Positions 46,708 through 58,873 of a stretch of 64,000 bases of DNA are shown one piece after another. Made by a program: the position numbers and the translations under genes. Where the stretch lies: contig JASDDO010000006.1 in assembly GCA_030015575.1 (NCBI GenBank), forward strand, positions 102,726,045 to 102,790,044, in the 5' to 3' direction. The notes under the pieces are model-generated. The model was not told the origin of the DNA. It did no database searches and saw nothing but the letters and a program-made list of their open reading frames with translations. This DNA comes from Agapanthus africanus (Eukaryota; Streptophyta; Magnoliopsida; Asparagales; Amaryllidaceae). Position 1 is the stretch's first letter. Each line of letters starts with the position of its first letter.

Positions 46708-48848
46708 TGTAAGTCCATGCTACCCTTCCCCGGTTCTTACGAGGTTGCGGAAGTGGTGAAAAACGATTTTCAAGAGGGTGGTAACATGGACTACAAATAC
46801 GGATCTTTGCTAAACAACTAACTAACAACCTAACTTGAGTTTTACCTATTTGGTTAAGGGGCTATACCTTTCTTGAACTCCTTCGTCTTCAACTCCTTCC
46901 GGTGTACGGATCGGCCTCACCTCATCATCTCCTTGCGCCGAAGATGGATCCACCCGAAAGCTTCTACCTTTGGCTTCTTCTTCGATCTTTGAAGAAACTA
47001 GAACACTTGGCTTGCTAGGCCTTGTGAACTAGAATGAGTATAGGATTGTTTTGGAGTCTTTTTATCTCTAAGGCAATGAGTCTCAACACATGAGAATGGT
47101 TTGCCTTGAGCTAGAGAGAGCAAGAGGAAGAGGGAGAGCTTGAGCAAGTGATGGCAAGAGAGAGAAATGAAATGAAAGAATGAGCAATTCTTTTGCCAAC
47201 CTCTCTCCCATAATCCAAAAAGAATAATAATAATAATAATAATTGAGTATTATGTGATGGTTCATATCATATCATATGGCATTATCATTTCATGCACTCA
47301 TATTGCAAAGCAAAACAAGCAAGCAAAAGTCTTTGCCATGAAATGATAGCCAATGCAATGATGATGGTCAACTAGTCCAACCTAATCAACCGGTCAACAA
47401 AGTCAACAAGTCAACAAAGTCAACCCCTCATCTCAACCATGAAACAATAATACTTAATTAATATTATCATTAAACATATTTCTTATTCTCATTAGGGTTT
47501 AGCCAAAAGTCAATAGTCAACAGTCAACAACCACAATGAGAATCCTCTGCCTCTGTCTCTCTCTGTCAACTGTGCATACACACCCGCATCCACGTTCCGA
47601 GGAACACGAATACAAACGAGATAAAACCAATCCCAAAATGTACACTAGGATCTGGTTTAAACCAAAGCCCGATAGTGTTTACAGTCCGGACACTGTACGT
47701 GCACAAGTGCACGGATGTGACCGAACCCGGTCGCAAAACCATGCGACTTGTCGCAAAACCATGCGACCTCTACTCTTTTTCCTAAAGGCGAATAGCTTTC
47801 TGTGTGGGACTCTAAAGACTAGACACAACGCTGGCAGTGGGCTTAACCACGGAGCGCAATCGGCACTAGCTGTGCGTAACGGTCCCCAGGTAGTTGCCGA
47901 CAAGAAGACTGATGTGGTGAAACCCATCTGAACTCCTACTGAGCCTGAATGTGACAATCTCTCTGTACAGTCCGGTCTGTTCGTCTGATACATCGCATGG
48001 CAGGCCTAGGGGGCGGTAAACGTCAGTCCCCCAATAGCGGTACAAGTCGTGTCGGAGTGAACCAAGAACACCCTGAGATAACACTAGAAACCTACCAGTA
48101 TATCTCGCTTGCCCTGGCCAGGGACTACTCGTGTAATGGCTCTTCTAGACACAGCGTGATGTCAACCCCTAATACCGGGAGAGACGAATCCTGTCTAACC
48201 GTCACTGCCTCCAAGTGCTTCGGGACTGCACCCAACCACTACCTGTTTGCACGACTCCTTTGAGCCGTGGTATGGTAGTAATCTAAGTACAGTGGGAACA
48301 CACTCGAGGCGAAGTGACAGTGTCAAGTCAGCGGACTAAGCTGTACTCATGTCACCTGGAAACTGATGACTGACGATAGGTATAGTACCAACCAACAGTT
48401 CCCGATGAGTCCTGTCCATTGTACTAGTAACCCAACGAGCACCCGCATACTATCTCCAGTACGACGTACTGATGGCTGTGGGACAGACCATCTCCCTTGC
48501 TGGGATGAGAAGCGCATACGCTAGTCTACTCCGGAGTATCGATGCCCTGTCTCGATAGTCCTATGACCAGGGACCTGTATAAGGATGTGCTTATAGATTA
48601 CCCAGCCCCCACGAGTGTGACTGCCATCACAACGCTGGTAATCAAGCAAAGATCCTAAAGGCTCAACTAATATGTTTAAGCGATATGCTAAAAGAAACAC
48701 ATGCATATATTGAAGTAGAAACAAACCAAGTAGTATACTACCATTTTGAGAAAGATTGTATTTACAACTGTGAATATCCCAAGCTTCCATTAAGTAATAT
48801 AAAAGCTAGTATGATACAGTAATGGCCTCTAGGGCATATACACTAACA
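46708..48848 (-). repeat. 3' LTR of copia B1
   Basis: Plus strand TGTAAGTCCATGC...CACTAACA, 2141 bp. It contains an (AAT)n run near 47223-47243 and the GGTAG/CTACT motif at 48729-48742. Confidence 0.9.
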
Positions 48849-48862
48849 ATCTCCCACTTGCA
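48849..48862 (-). other. Polypurine tract of copia B1
   Basis: The minus strand reads GCAAGTGGGAGAT immediately before the LTR start TGTTAGTG. Confidence 0.85.
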
Positions 48863-51800
48863 CTAAGGCCATGAACAGGCGTATCGAAGACCTATCATCT
48901 CGATCAGCCGCTCGAACTGAGTCTGGGGTAAGGCCTTCGTGAGTGGATCAGCAGTGTTATCTTCTGTATTTACTCTCTTCACCTCGATCTCCCGGCGATC
49001 TACGATCTCCCTGATCAAGTGGTACCGCCTCAAAATGTGCCTGGACTTTTGATGGGACCTGGGTTCCTTCGCTAAAGCTATTGCACCGTTGTTGTCACAA
49101 TACAGCGGTATTTGATCAACACAGGTAGGAACCACCTGAAGCTCCGTGAGGAACTTCTTCTTCCAGACAGCTTCCTTTGCAGCATCGCAAGCAGCTATGT
49201 ACTCCGCTTCCATAGTTGAGTCAGCAACGGTTTCCTGCTTGGAACACTTCCAGCAAACTGCCCCTCCATTGAGGGTAAAGACATAGCCCGACATGGACTT
49301 GGAGTCATCCCTGTCACTATGGAAGCTGGAGTCAGCAAAGGCTTCGATCTGGAGGTCTTTTCCGCCAAACACCAAGAACATCTCCTTAGTCCTTTTCAGG
49401 TACTTGAGAATGTTCTTTACTTCTATCCAGTGTTTCTCCCCTGGGTTCGACTGATACCGGCTTACAACGCTCAATGCGTATGCTACATCTGGTCTGGTAC
49501 ACAACATCGCAGCCATAATAGATCCTACCACAGATGCGTAGGGTATTGATGACATGCGAGCCCTTTCCAAATCAGTCTTGGGAGACATCTCTTTGGAGAG
49601 GGTGATTCCGTGACAAGCCGGTAGATTACCGCGCTTGGAATCTTCCATACTGAATCGTTTCAGTATGGTGTCGATATACCTTGACTGTGAAAGTCCCAAC
49701 ATCCTTTTAGATCTATCACGAAAGATCTGGATCCCCAGAATGTAGTTGGCATCGCCCAAGTCCTTCATGGAGAACCTCAGTGACAAGAATCCTTTGACTG
49801 ACTGTAACATAGGAATATCATTTCCTATTAGGAGAATGTCATCGACGTACAAGACGAGGAATACCACACTTCTCCCTACAATCATACTGTAAATGCATGG
49901 TTCATCTGGGTTTTTTACAAAGTCGAATTCTTTGACAGTATCATCAAATCAGATGTTCCAACTCCGCGATGCCTTCTTGAGTCCATAGATGGACTTGAGC
50001 AACTTGCACACTTTACCGCTGCTCCCACTCTGAATGAATCTCTCTGGCTGATCCATATAGACGCACTCTTCCAAATATCCATTTAGGAAAGCCGTCTTTA
50101 CATCCATCTGCCAGATTTCATAATCGTGGAAGGCAGCAATGGCAAGAAGGACCCGAATGGATTTCAGCATAGCCACTGGAGAAAAGATTTCATCATAGTC
50201 CAAACCAGGTCTTTGACGAAAACCCTTTGCAACAAGTCTAGCCTTATAGGTCTCAACCTGTCCATCTACACTAATCTTCCTTTTGAAGATCCACTTGCAT
50301 CCTACGGGTTTTATCCCGTCTGGAGCAATGTCCAACGTCCATACTTTGTTGGTGTACATGGACTCCATTTCGGTCCGCATTGCATCCAGCCATTTTACCG
50401 AGTCACCGCTCTGAATGGCTTGCTGGAAGCTAGTAGGCTCATCATAATCGATAGTGCAATCCTCTCTATCCCCGTCTATGAGAAAAACGTAGTATCTCTC
50501 GGGCGGATGAGACTGCCTAATACTCCTGTGGAGCGGCGCAGGAATTTCCGGTTCTCCTGAAACTTTTGGTTCATCCAAGCTTTCAGTAACAGCTTGTGGT
50601 TCTGGAATTTCTTCCAGTTCTATTGCACTCCCACTTATCTGATTTTCCAAAAATTCAGTTTCCAAGAAGTGGGCATGCGGAGAAACAAAAACTTTTTTTT
50701 CTTCTGCGGAATACACAAGTTACCCCCTGGAGTTCTTTGGGTATCCCACAAACTTACACAGTACTGAGCTTGCCTCGAGCTTGTCCGCATGCTGCTTTTT
50801 TACAAAAGCTGGACATCCCCATATCTTAAGATACTTAAGACAGGGTTTCTTCCCACTCCACATCCGATATGGGGTGGTAGGCACAGTCTTGGTTGGAGCC
50901 TTGTTCAAGAGATATGCAGCTGCTTCTAGTGCATAACCCCAGAAAGATTGCGGTAACTCAGCCTTACTCATCATGGAACGAACCATATCCAATAGGGTTC
51001 GATTCCGCCTTTCAGATATACCGTTGTGTTGTGGTGTGTATGGAGGAGTACGCTGAGAGAGAATTCCATTCTCTTTTAAGTAGTCCAGAAACTCGGCACT
51101 CAAGTATTCACCACCTCGATCAGATCTCCGTGTCTTTATACTTTTGCCTGTTTGTTTTTCAACTTCATTCTTGTATTCCCGAAATTTCCCAAAGAACTCG
51201 GATTTATGCTTCATTAAGAAGACATGTCCATACCTAGAGAAATCATCTGTGAAAGTAATGAAGTATGAATAACCACTTCGCGCTTGTGTAGACATTAGAC
51301 CACACACATCACTGTGTATGAGTCCAAAGAGCTCGCTCGCTCTTACTCCGTGTCCAGTGAACGGAGTCTTTGTCATCTTTCCCATGAGACAAGATTCACA
51401 AGTGGCATAAGACTGATACTCGAACGGATTCAAGTATCCCTCTTTATGTAACTTAGTTAATCGTGTCTCATTGATGTGACCCAGTCTACAATGCCATAAG
51501 AAAGCCTGATTTGTTTCCGGAGACTTTCTTTTAAGTTTGTTCTGGACACTGAATATCTGAGCTTGATTTAATACGTATATCCCGTTATTTAATGTACCAG
51601 ACTCAATCATAACTTGATTTAGGTGGATGTTTACTACATCGCTTACAAAAGTAAATTCATATCCTTCCTTAGAAAGTAAGGATACAGATATGATATTACA
51701 AGTCACACCTGGTACATACAAACAGTTACGCAAAATCAATATCTGCCCAGTTGTCAGTCCAAGATGATATTCCCCTACGGATTCAGCATCCATGCTCATT

Positions 51801-52576
51801 CCGTTAGCAACCCTGAGAGTCATATCACCTTTCCTGATAACCCTACGGTTTCTCAGAGCCTGTAATGAATTACAGATGTGAGATCCTGATCCGGTATCCA
51901 ATACCCAGGAAGTAGGGTTAACTGACATACAGTTCTCTATCACAAACACACCCGAAGCCGAAGCCACAACATGCTCCGAATTCTGGCTACTAGCTTTGCT
52001 AGCCCTGCAATCCTTCTGCCAATGTTCATTCCCGTTACAATAGGAACGTCCCTCTTTTAGTACATCCAGTCCTGAAATTTTTGCCCTTGCTTTTCCTTCT
52101 TCTTCCCTGGTTTCCTTCAGGGTATAAGCAGAGGGTAGGGACTGTAGAATTAAGTCAGTACTTGACCCATTCTCCAACGTGGTCTCCCGGTCCGTGAGCT
52201 TAAAATTGCTGGTCTCTGTAAGGACGTTGTCCCCTACAGATGACCCGACAGTCAACCTCGCTTGTAGCAATTCGTTCGAGGTCTCATATTTTGCGATACG
52301 AGATTGCTCTCCATATAAATCTTTGTTATGGAGGAAGATAGAAACTGAGTCCATCTTCTCGTGCTGCCTCTGGTTTGCACCATCAACTGAGGCTAACACG
52401 AGGCACTTGGCTTTCGCACAGTCTTTTTCCGATGTCTTACGGATGTAAATATCCGTGACAGGGGAAACTGGACCTGAGACGGCAGGGGTTTGATTAGTTA
52501 AGAGGTGTCCCAGCTTGTCATGGGTAATGGACATCTGGACAGACCTTTTCCAGTCAAAACAGTCAGATTCAGTCAT
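48863..52576 (-). pseudogene. Copia gag-pol polyprotein of B1, two in-frame stops
   Basis: One frame runs over 1,230 codons with stops only at 50720-50722 (TAA) and 49949-49951 (TGA). Order: partial gag (FDWKRSVQM, LILQSLPSAY), a zinc knuckle lacking its first Cys (CNGNEHWQKDC), protease VLDTGSGSHIC, pre-integrase HCRLGHIN, integrase with HSDVCG, RSDRGGEY and NGISERRNRT, reverse transcriptase with GCKWIFKRK and YVDDILLIGND, and RNase H with ADSTMEAEYIAA up to DPLTKALPQ. The order protease-integrase-polymerase defines Ty1/copia; the text is closest to Tork/Angela-like plant lineages in my recollection. gag seems internally shortened between QSLPSAY and the knuckle. Both stops look like single-base changes (Tyr and Cys codons in relatives). 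Confidence 0.92.
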
Positions 52577-53102
52577 TTAATTATCTAAATGTAACCTATG
52601 TCTGGTCACTGGGTCGCTGCAATTAAGAGAGAGAGAAGAGAACACTCAGCATGATGCCTCTTGCAAGTTTAGATTATTTTTTAATTTATCTAAACAGGAT
52701 GGCTCCCACTGTCTCTCGAATCCCTCTTCAAACCATAAAAGAAGAATTAGTCAGGATCAATCTCACCGTACAATACTTGCTTAACCGTTCGGCCAGGCTG
52801 GTGTCGGTACTTCGAGGGAGGTTTTCCAACACTTTCGCGAAGTTCCTTAATTAAATAACCTCTTTTCCCTGTGGGCGTAGCCCCGCTAACACCTTTCTAG
52901 GCACCTACTTGGTTTATAGCATTGATCGTTAAGTGAGAAAGTTCCGGAGGAGTAGCATATACTCACTGTAGGATCGGGATCCAAATACCATCGTGCGATA
53001 AACTGAAGGAATCCTACCAGAATCATCACACTCCAATTGGTATGCAATTCTAGCAAGTTTCAGTTCTTTTGAAACTCCCGATGTGGATTTTTGCCCCATG
53101 CT

Positions 53103-53313
53103 CTTATGACCTTGATGAAGGTCAACAAATCATAAGTCACATGTCAAGTTCTATCCGTCATTGTCCAGGTTAATCTGAACCCACCCGTATATACCCTTGA
53201 CGAAGGTCAACAAGGTAATACGACTGTCCCAAACCAACGCATCTATCTATGCTACATACGAACACCCAACAGCTACCGATCACTATGCCTTGACGAAGGT
53301 CAACAAACATTGC
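53103..53313 (-). ncRNA. Three-hairpin array in B1 leader RNA
   Basis: Hairpins at 53103-53136, 53187-53221 and 53282-53313. On the minus strand the inner stem is UUGAC/GUCAA around CUUC (UUGA/UCAA in the first). Outer pairs on the plus strand: CTTATGA/TCATAAG (perfect), GTAT.TACC/GGTA.ATAC, and ACTATG/CATTGC with one mismatch. A1 and A2 keep the pairing with different bases. Confidence 0.6.
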
Positions 53314-54408
53314 TTGAATACTATTGAATATTCATATGAAACGACGGAGGGCTACGAATGGTTTTGGCGAAACCTTGAACATAGTGAACTTGATATAGTC
53401 GAGGGAACCTTGATAGCTTTTAAAAGGAGTGGCTTAAGCTCCGCGTTTAAAAGTTATTTTTGAAAAGAAACCGAGTGGGTTTTTTGAAAGTGTTCCAACG
53501 ACTTTTACATGGTTTATTTTTCTTGCATTAGTTCTTTTAATGCATCCCATCATATAATCCTACCATTGCAGAAAACAACCAAAATATGACGTATGCTTAT
53601 GCCATTCGCATTCGCCACGGGGCCCCGTCATTACCCGTTAGGTTACTTAACTAACGACAGAGCGGGGGCTGGGCTAGCGCGGCTGCAAAACATAAGCAAC
53701 GCCCAAATAATATCATACATAGATATATTGCAATGATAGCCATTTCATATCTCAGATGAATACATTGGATATACTAGGAATCCGCAATTCGTACGAGCCT
53801 GTAACGAAAAGCGGATTACACGGTCGCGATGAATAGCCAAAACCCCACCCTAGACCCCTACGGGTGCGGCAAACTACCCGCCAAATATCCGAAGTGGAAC
53901 AACCTCCCTCAACGACGTGAGTAGGCCACTCGGCACTTCGAGATACCCGGTAGTTTGTGCACGCCACCTTGGGTCTATCCTAGGAGCAAAAACAGTAAAA
54001 AGAAATTATACAGTGATGGCTACAACCCCGACCCGGTTGTGCGGCAAAAAATAATATTACATCAATTTACATATTACATGAATTGAAAGAAAAGAAAACT
54101 CTCATCTCACAACCCCCGGCTATTCATCCGCGACAATCCAAAGAATTCATATACACATACCATCAATCATTACAGATCACAGATATGTATAACCCCTACT
54201 AATCGACGTATAGCGATTAACGGACGTTCAATACATATAACACATCACAGATATATACCCGTCAGCTTAAGTCTTTAGAAGTTCGATAAAAATACGGATT
54301 TTCAAGCCCCAAAAACTAATTTTTCTTTCTGGAAAATCTGGGCTGAAAAGACATATTGTAAAAATCCCAAAACAACCCCAGAATTACAGTGCAACAAAAT
54401 TGTGCCAC

Positions 54409-54459
54409 GGCCGAGTCAACTCGGCCCCGGAACCGCGGCGGGAGCATGCTCCCGCCGCG
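54409..54459. repeat. GC-rich double palindrome in B1 leader
   Basis: GGCCGAGT/ACTCGGCC with a 2-nt loop (54409-54426) is followed by a perfect 26-bp palindrome (54434-54459; half-site CGCGGCGGGAGCA). It lies 207-257 nt after the primer site. Confidence 0.75.
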
Positions 54460-54653
54460 TTTTGACCGGTTCGATGGACCAATTTTGTTGTGTGTTTAAA
54501 CAAAAGCCTGAGCCGATTTTTAAGATAAGATTTATCATTTTTGGACAGAAAAAAAAAATTCGGCAGAAACTTGATTTTACGGGTTCGTTACGCGACTTTT
54601 TCTTCGATCGAACTTCTACTTACTTTGCTAACATGTTAGATAGTGTTTAACTA

Positions 54654-54666
54654 GGCTCTGATACCA
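54654..54666 (-). other. Primer binding site of copia B1 (initiator tRNA-Met)
   Basis: The minus strand reads TGGTATCAGAGCC, one base from the LTR edge at 54668. Confidence 0.9.
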
Positions 54667-54667
54667 C

Positions 54668-55451
54668 TGTAAGTCCATGCTACCCTTCCCCAATTCTTAC
54701 GGGGTTGCGGAAGTGGTGAAAAACGATTTTCAAGTGGGTGGTAACATGGACTACAAATACGGATCTTTGCTAAACAACTAACTAACAACCTAACTTGAGT
54801 TTTACCTACTCGGTTATGGGGCTATACCTTTCTTGAACTCCTTTGTCTTCAACTCCTTCCGGTGTACGGATCAGCCTCACCTCGTCGTCTCCTTGCGCCG
54901 AAAATGGATCCACCCGAAAGCTTCTCCCATTGCCTTCTTCTTCGATCTTTGAAGAAACTAGAACACTTGGCTTGCTAGGCCTTGTGAACAAAAATGAGTA
55001 GAGGATTGTTTTGGAGTCTTTTTATCTCTAAGGCAATGAGTCTCAACACATGAGAATGGTTTGCCTTGATCTTGAGAGAGCAAGAGGAAGAGGGAGAGCT
55101 TGAGCAAGTGATGGCAAGAGAGAGAAATGAAATGAAAGAATGAGCAATTCTTTTGCCATCCTCTCTCCCATAATCCAAAAAGAATAATAATAACAATAAT
55201 AATAATAATAATTGAGTGTTATGTGATGGTTCATATCATATCATGCGGCATTATCATTTCATGCACTCATATTGCAAAGAAAAACAAGCAAGCAAAAGTC
55301 TTTGCCATGAAATGATAGCCAATGCAATGATGATGGTCAACTAGTCCAACCTAGTCAACCGGTCAACAAAGTCAACAAGTCAACAAAGTCAACCCCTCAT
55401 CTCAACCATGACACAATAATAGTTAATTAATATTATCATTAATCACATTTC
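54668..55451 (-). repeat. 5' LTR of copia B1, U5-side part
   Basis: TGTAAGTCCATGC... aligns with 46708-47480 up to CACATTTC at 55451, then turns into a family-A LTR. An (AAT)n tract near 55184-55212 is longer than in the 3' LTR. The missing remainder should lie beyond A3 and E. Confidence 0.85.
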
Positions 55452-57641
55452 TGAAAGGTTCCTAGGCACTCTAGTGAGGTCTCACATGGCATCGAACATG
55501 CCAATTTAAAAAAAAAGGTGCCGAGAAACCCTAGACTACGGATCTTAGACTAGATGTTTAGGCGAAAAGATAATATAGTTAACTACTTAACTAAAAGTTA
55601 GATGCTACAACCTTTGTAGATCCGGATATACACTTCCCTAGCTCTACGTAGTGGTCCTCTCGCTGTCCTTTTCCAATCCTAGACTCGTTCATCGGCTTCA
55701 TCGGGAAAGCGAGCGGAATAGGTCGTCGGCTTCGTGTCAAAGACGATCTACGTCGAGGCATCACAAGTTCAAGCTCCGACTTCACCAAGTTGTGAAACTT
55801 GTGAAGAAAACACCCAAAACAACTTGGCAAGAGGTAGAGGGTGAAGAAATAGGAGGTGGGTAGACTTTAGATTTGGATTTCTCACTTTGGAAGTCAAGTT
55901 GCCATTGATGGCATCAAGCTTTTCTTTTTGGAGATGAAGAAGAAGATGATGCTAGAATTATGATAAGTGTTTTAAAATGAAAAGAAAAAAACATACTTAT
56001 CATAATCTAACAAAGGTTAAGTGTAGAGAATAAACCATGGTCATTTGGAGAGTTAGGGTTAAGCATGAGGATAAGAATGGTTGAAAAAGTCAAGGCTTCA
56101 AGAAGCTTCAACTAATGACAAAAGAAAGCTACCATTCTCTTTAAATCTTTTTCAAATAAATAAATGAATAAATAAATAAATAAATGAATATGCAAAACCC
56201 TAATTATCAAATCAACCATGGTTTAAATCTATATACTTAACTAAACAATCAAGTATCATCAAACATGATACAAATGTGTGCTCAAAAGTATATCACATAT
56301 ACTTCTTGCACATCAAGTGAGAAAATCCATATAAAGTGAACCAATACTAGCTAATGCAAAGTAATAAATCAAATATATAATTATACATTAAATCATTAAA
56401 TCAACATTTGATTCAATGATCCGGTCATGTCGCACACAATCGACTAGTATTCAATGTATCGATTTATCGAATCAATGATTCGATAACTAGGTCATATCGA
56501 ATATAACCAATCGAAACATTTATCGCGAGAATGAAATGCGGTATCACATACACGCATCATTCTCGGTCCCGCACATATCTCATATGCGCTCCTATTTCTT
56601 TTCGCTTGAACCAGGAAACCTCTGTGTAGGACTCTAAAGACTCGTCAATACGCCGGTAGCAGATGATGATCATATCAAGCACCCACAAGCCGCAAGCGGT
56701 CTGCTAAACGTAACGGCCACCCGAGTATTGAGCGATCAGAAGATCGACGAGCTAGCCCGCTCACACACCTGTGAATCCAGCCAGTAACACTTACCGTACA
56801 GTCCGGTCTGTTCGTCTGATACGTCGCATATCAAGTCTAGGGGTGGTATACGTCAGACCCCAATAGCCGATAAGTCGTGCCGATGTGAGGCTCATAACGG
56901 GTCGAGAAACTACTGGTAACACTTACCAGCAAATCTCTGATCAGCCCTGGCCAGGGACTTCCCTGTTACGGCCAATCGAGCACAGCGCAACATCAACCCC
57001 CAATACCAGAAGAGACGAAACCCCTCCTATCGCTCATTGCCTCCTTGTGACTCGGGACTGTACCCAAAGACCACCGTTTTGCATGCCCTCATGGACGTGG
57101 TAAGGTGGAGATCAAAGCACAGTGGGAATCACACAAGACTCTATGACGATCTCAGGTCTACAGACTAACCTGCACAAGTGTCACCTGAGAACTGCCATCT
57201 GACGTGAGGTATAATACCATCTGGGAGTTCTCGGCGAGTCCGTCCAGTGTACCCAGTCTCCACTGAGCACCCGTATACCATCTCTGATGTCAAACACCAA
57301 TGGATATGGGATCATCCATCGCCCATCTCATGGGTCGAGAAGCGTATACGCTAGTCTACTCTGGTCTATCGATGCCCCGTCTCGATACACCCACGACTAG
57401 GGACCTTGAAGGATGTACTTATGGACTACCATGTCCCCACTAGTATGATCTGCATCATAGTCCAGGTAGTCAAGTACACATCCTAAGGGCTTTACCAACA
57501 TGTAACTATAAGACAGTTTAAAGAGACTAGTGTACATGTTAAGATAAAGAGAAACCAGATAGCATACTATCATGTCGAGCAAGAAAGTCATCTCTATATA
57601 TGTCCAAGCATCCAATATAATATACATAATCTGTACAATAC
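55452..57641 (-). repeat. Family-A copia LTR (A3) inserted in B1 LTR
   Basis: The plus strand aligns in reverse with the A1 LTR, from TGAAAGGTTCCTAGGC (A1 end TGTAGGGTTCCTAGGC reversed) to within about 33 bp of the LTR start, where E inserted. No primer site adjoins it, so it is a solo LTR or the 3' LTR of a minus-strand element. The left target duplication would be ATTTC (55447-55451). Confidence 0.8.
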
Positions 57642-58669
57642 TGTCACGACCCGAGATTTCGACTCGTGACCGGCACTTAACCACGCAACGTCTACAGGCG
57701 TAACGCGGCTAAGTAAGCCGAACCCAGAAATCAAAACCAATAAATATAGAGTGATTTTAAAACATTTTGTAAAACAATCGTACATGCCCAAAAATAAACT
57801 TCCATTTATTTAGTAGAAAACCTTTTTAAGTTCAAAAGTTATAAGTTTTATAATTTTGGTAACATTTCCCTTTTAAAACATTAGCCCCGAAAGTCGGGTA
57901 AAAACAAGGTGTAGCAGAAATAACAAGTGACAAGAATGAAGCATCACAATATGATATACGACGCCGTAGCGAAGAATACACAGTAAAACAAGGACAATAT
58001 CATAAAGATAAGACTGCATAAGTAAAGTCGGCTCACATGCGAGCTCGACACCAGAATATAAAATCATACATATCGTCCTCACAACTGTCTCTAAGTCGAT
58101 ACAGAAAAGTAGATGGAGAATACTAGATACATCAATGTACAACAGAAAGATAACAGATACCGTACAAAACCCACCTAAACAGCAAAAGGGCTAACTCAGC
58201 TCAAAAGGGGTATCTGTGCCAAAAGATGCGGTAACAGCCAGCCGTGACTACTCCCCAGGGCAACCTGCAAGCACTGTGGCACAACGGGGGTGAGTTGCCA
58301 ACTCGTGAATAGAGATAACATATAAAGGTAATCGCAAGCATGCACGTACTGCGCTACTCTAACAGATGCCAACAGATGATATCAATGCGAGGTATACAGC
58401 ATGCATGGTAAAATGCAAGTCCTCTATCAGGTGATATAACTACAGGATGAGATATAATAATAAATGCTGAGCATGGGAATATAATATCTACAGGGAGTAT
58501 CAAGATGAACGACATATGTATGTATGCACCACAAATCCCAACATCCCAAACGCCGGTACTCCGTCGGCCCTCAAATCCTGTATATCCCTGAAAATCCCGA
58601 GTGCCCAACATCGGCACCCAAATATCATAAATACTCGTGTCTATCATCGACACGCAAAACATCCTGTAT

Positions 58670-58873
58670 CGGGCCCCGTCAATCCGGGTCAGCCCTCTCT
58701 GAAGTATGTACCGGGAATCCGTCAGTCCGGGTCATCCCTCTCTCAATATATATCGGGCATCCGTCAGTCCGGGTCAGCCCTATATCAATCCATCGGGCAT
58801 CCGTCAGTCCGGGTCAGCCCTATATCAACCCATCGGGCATCCGTCAGTCCGGGTCAGCCCTATATCAATCCGT
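58670..58873. repeat. Tandem repeat, five units of 40-42 bp, in E LTR
   Basis: Units start at CGGG in 58670, 58712, 58754, 58794 and 58834, each containing CCGTCA.TCCGGGTCA. The last three are nearly identical. G1 has one related unit near 5063-5090, so the array expanded in E's lineage. The apparent reading frames across it only reflect the repeat. Confidence 0.85.

Larger units (their letters stand above)
52577..54653 (-). repeat. Leader of copia B1
   Basis: About 2.1 kb without a coding frame. It shares with A1 and A2 the three-hairpin array (53103-53313), the CGTTAG hairpin (53636-53656) and a block around 53750-53880. A GC-rich palindromic island lies at 54409-54459. The C-rich, (GA)n-like text at 52627-52650 is also shared with A1 near 26435. 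Confidence 0.7.
46708..55451 (-). mobile_element. Copia element B1, nearly complete
   Basis: The layout on the minus strand is 5' LTR (54668 upward, interrupted at 55451 by A3), primer site, 2-kb leader, one-frame polyprotein (52576-48863) with two in-frame stops, polypurine tract and 3' LTR. The comparable LTR parts differ at roughly 25-30 sites over 770 bp by eye, so B1 is older than A1. The rest of the 5' LTR lies right of the window. Confidence 0.85.

Noticed and set aside
55449-57641. Chimeric B/A LTR produced by template switching
   Set aside because: The junction has the TG end of a family-A LTR at 55452 and B1 sequence up to it, so a simple A insertion into B1's LTR explains it better.
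58670-58873. Possible CRISPR-like array
   Set aside because: Units are contiguous without unique spacers, and the DNA is a plant LTR.
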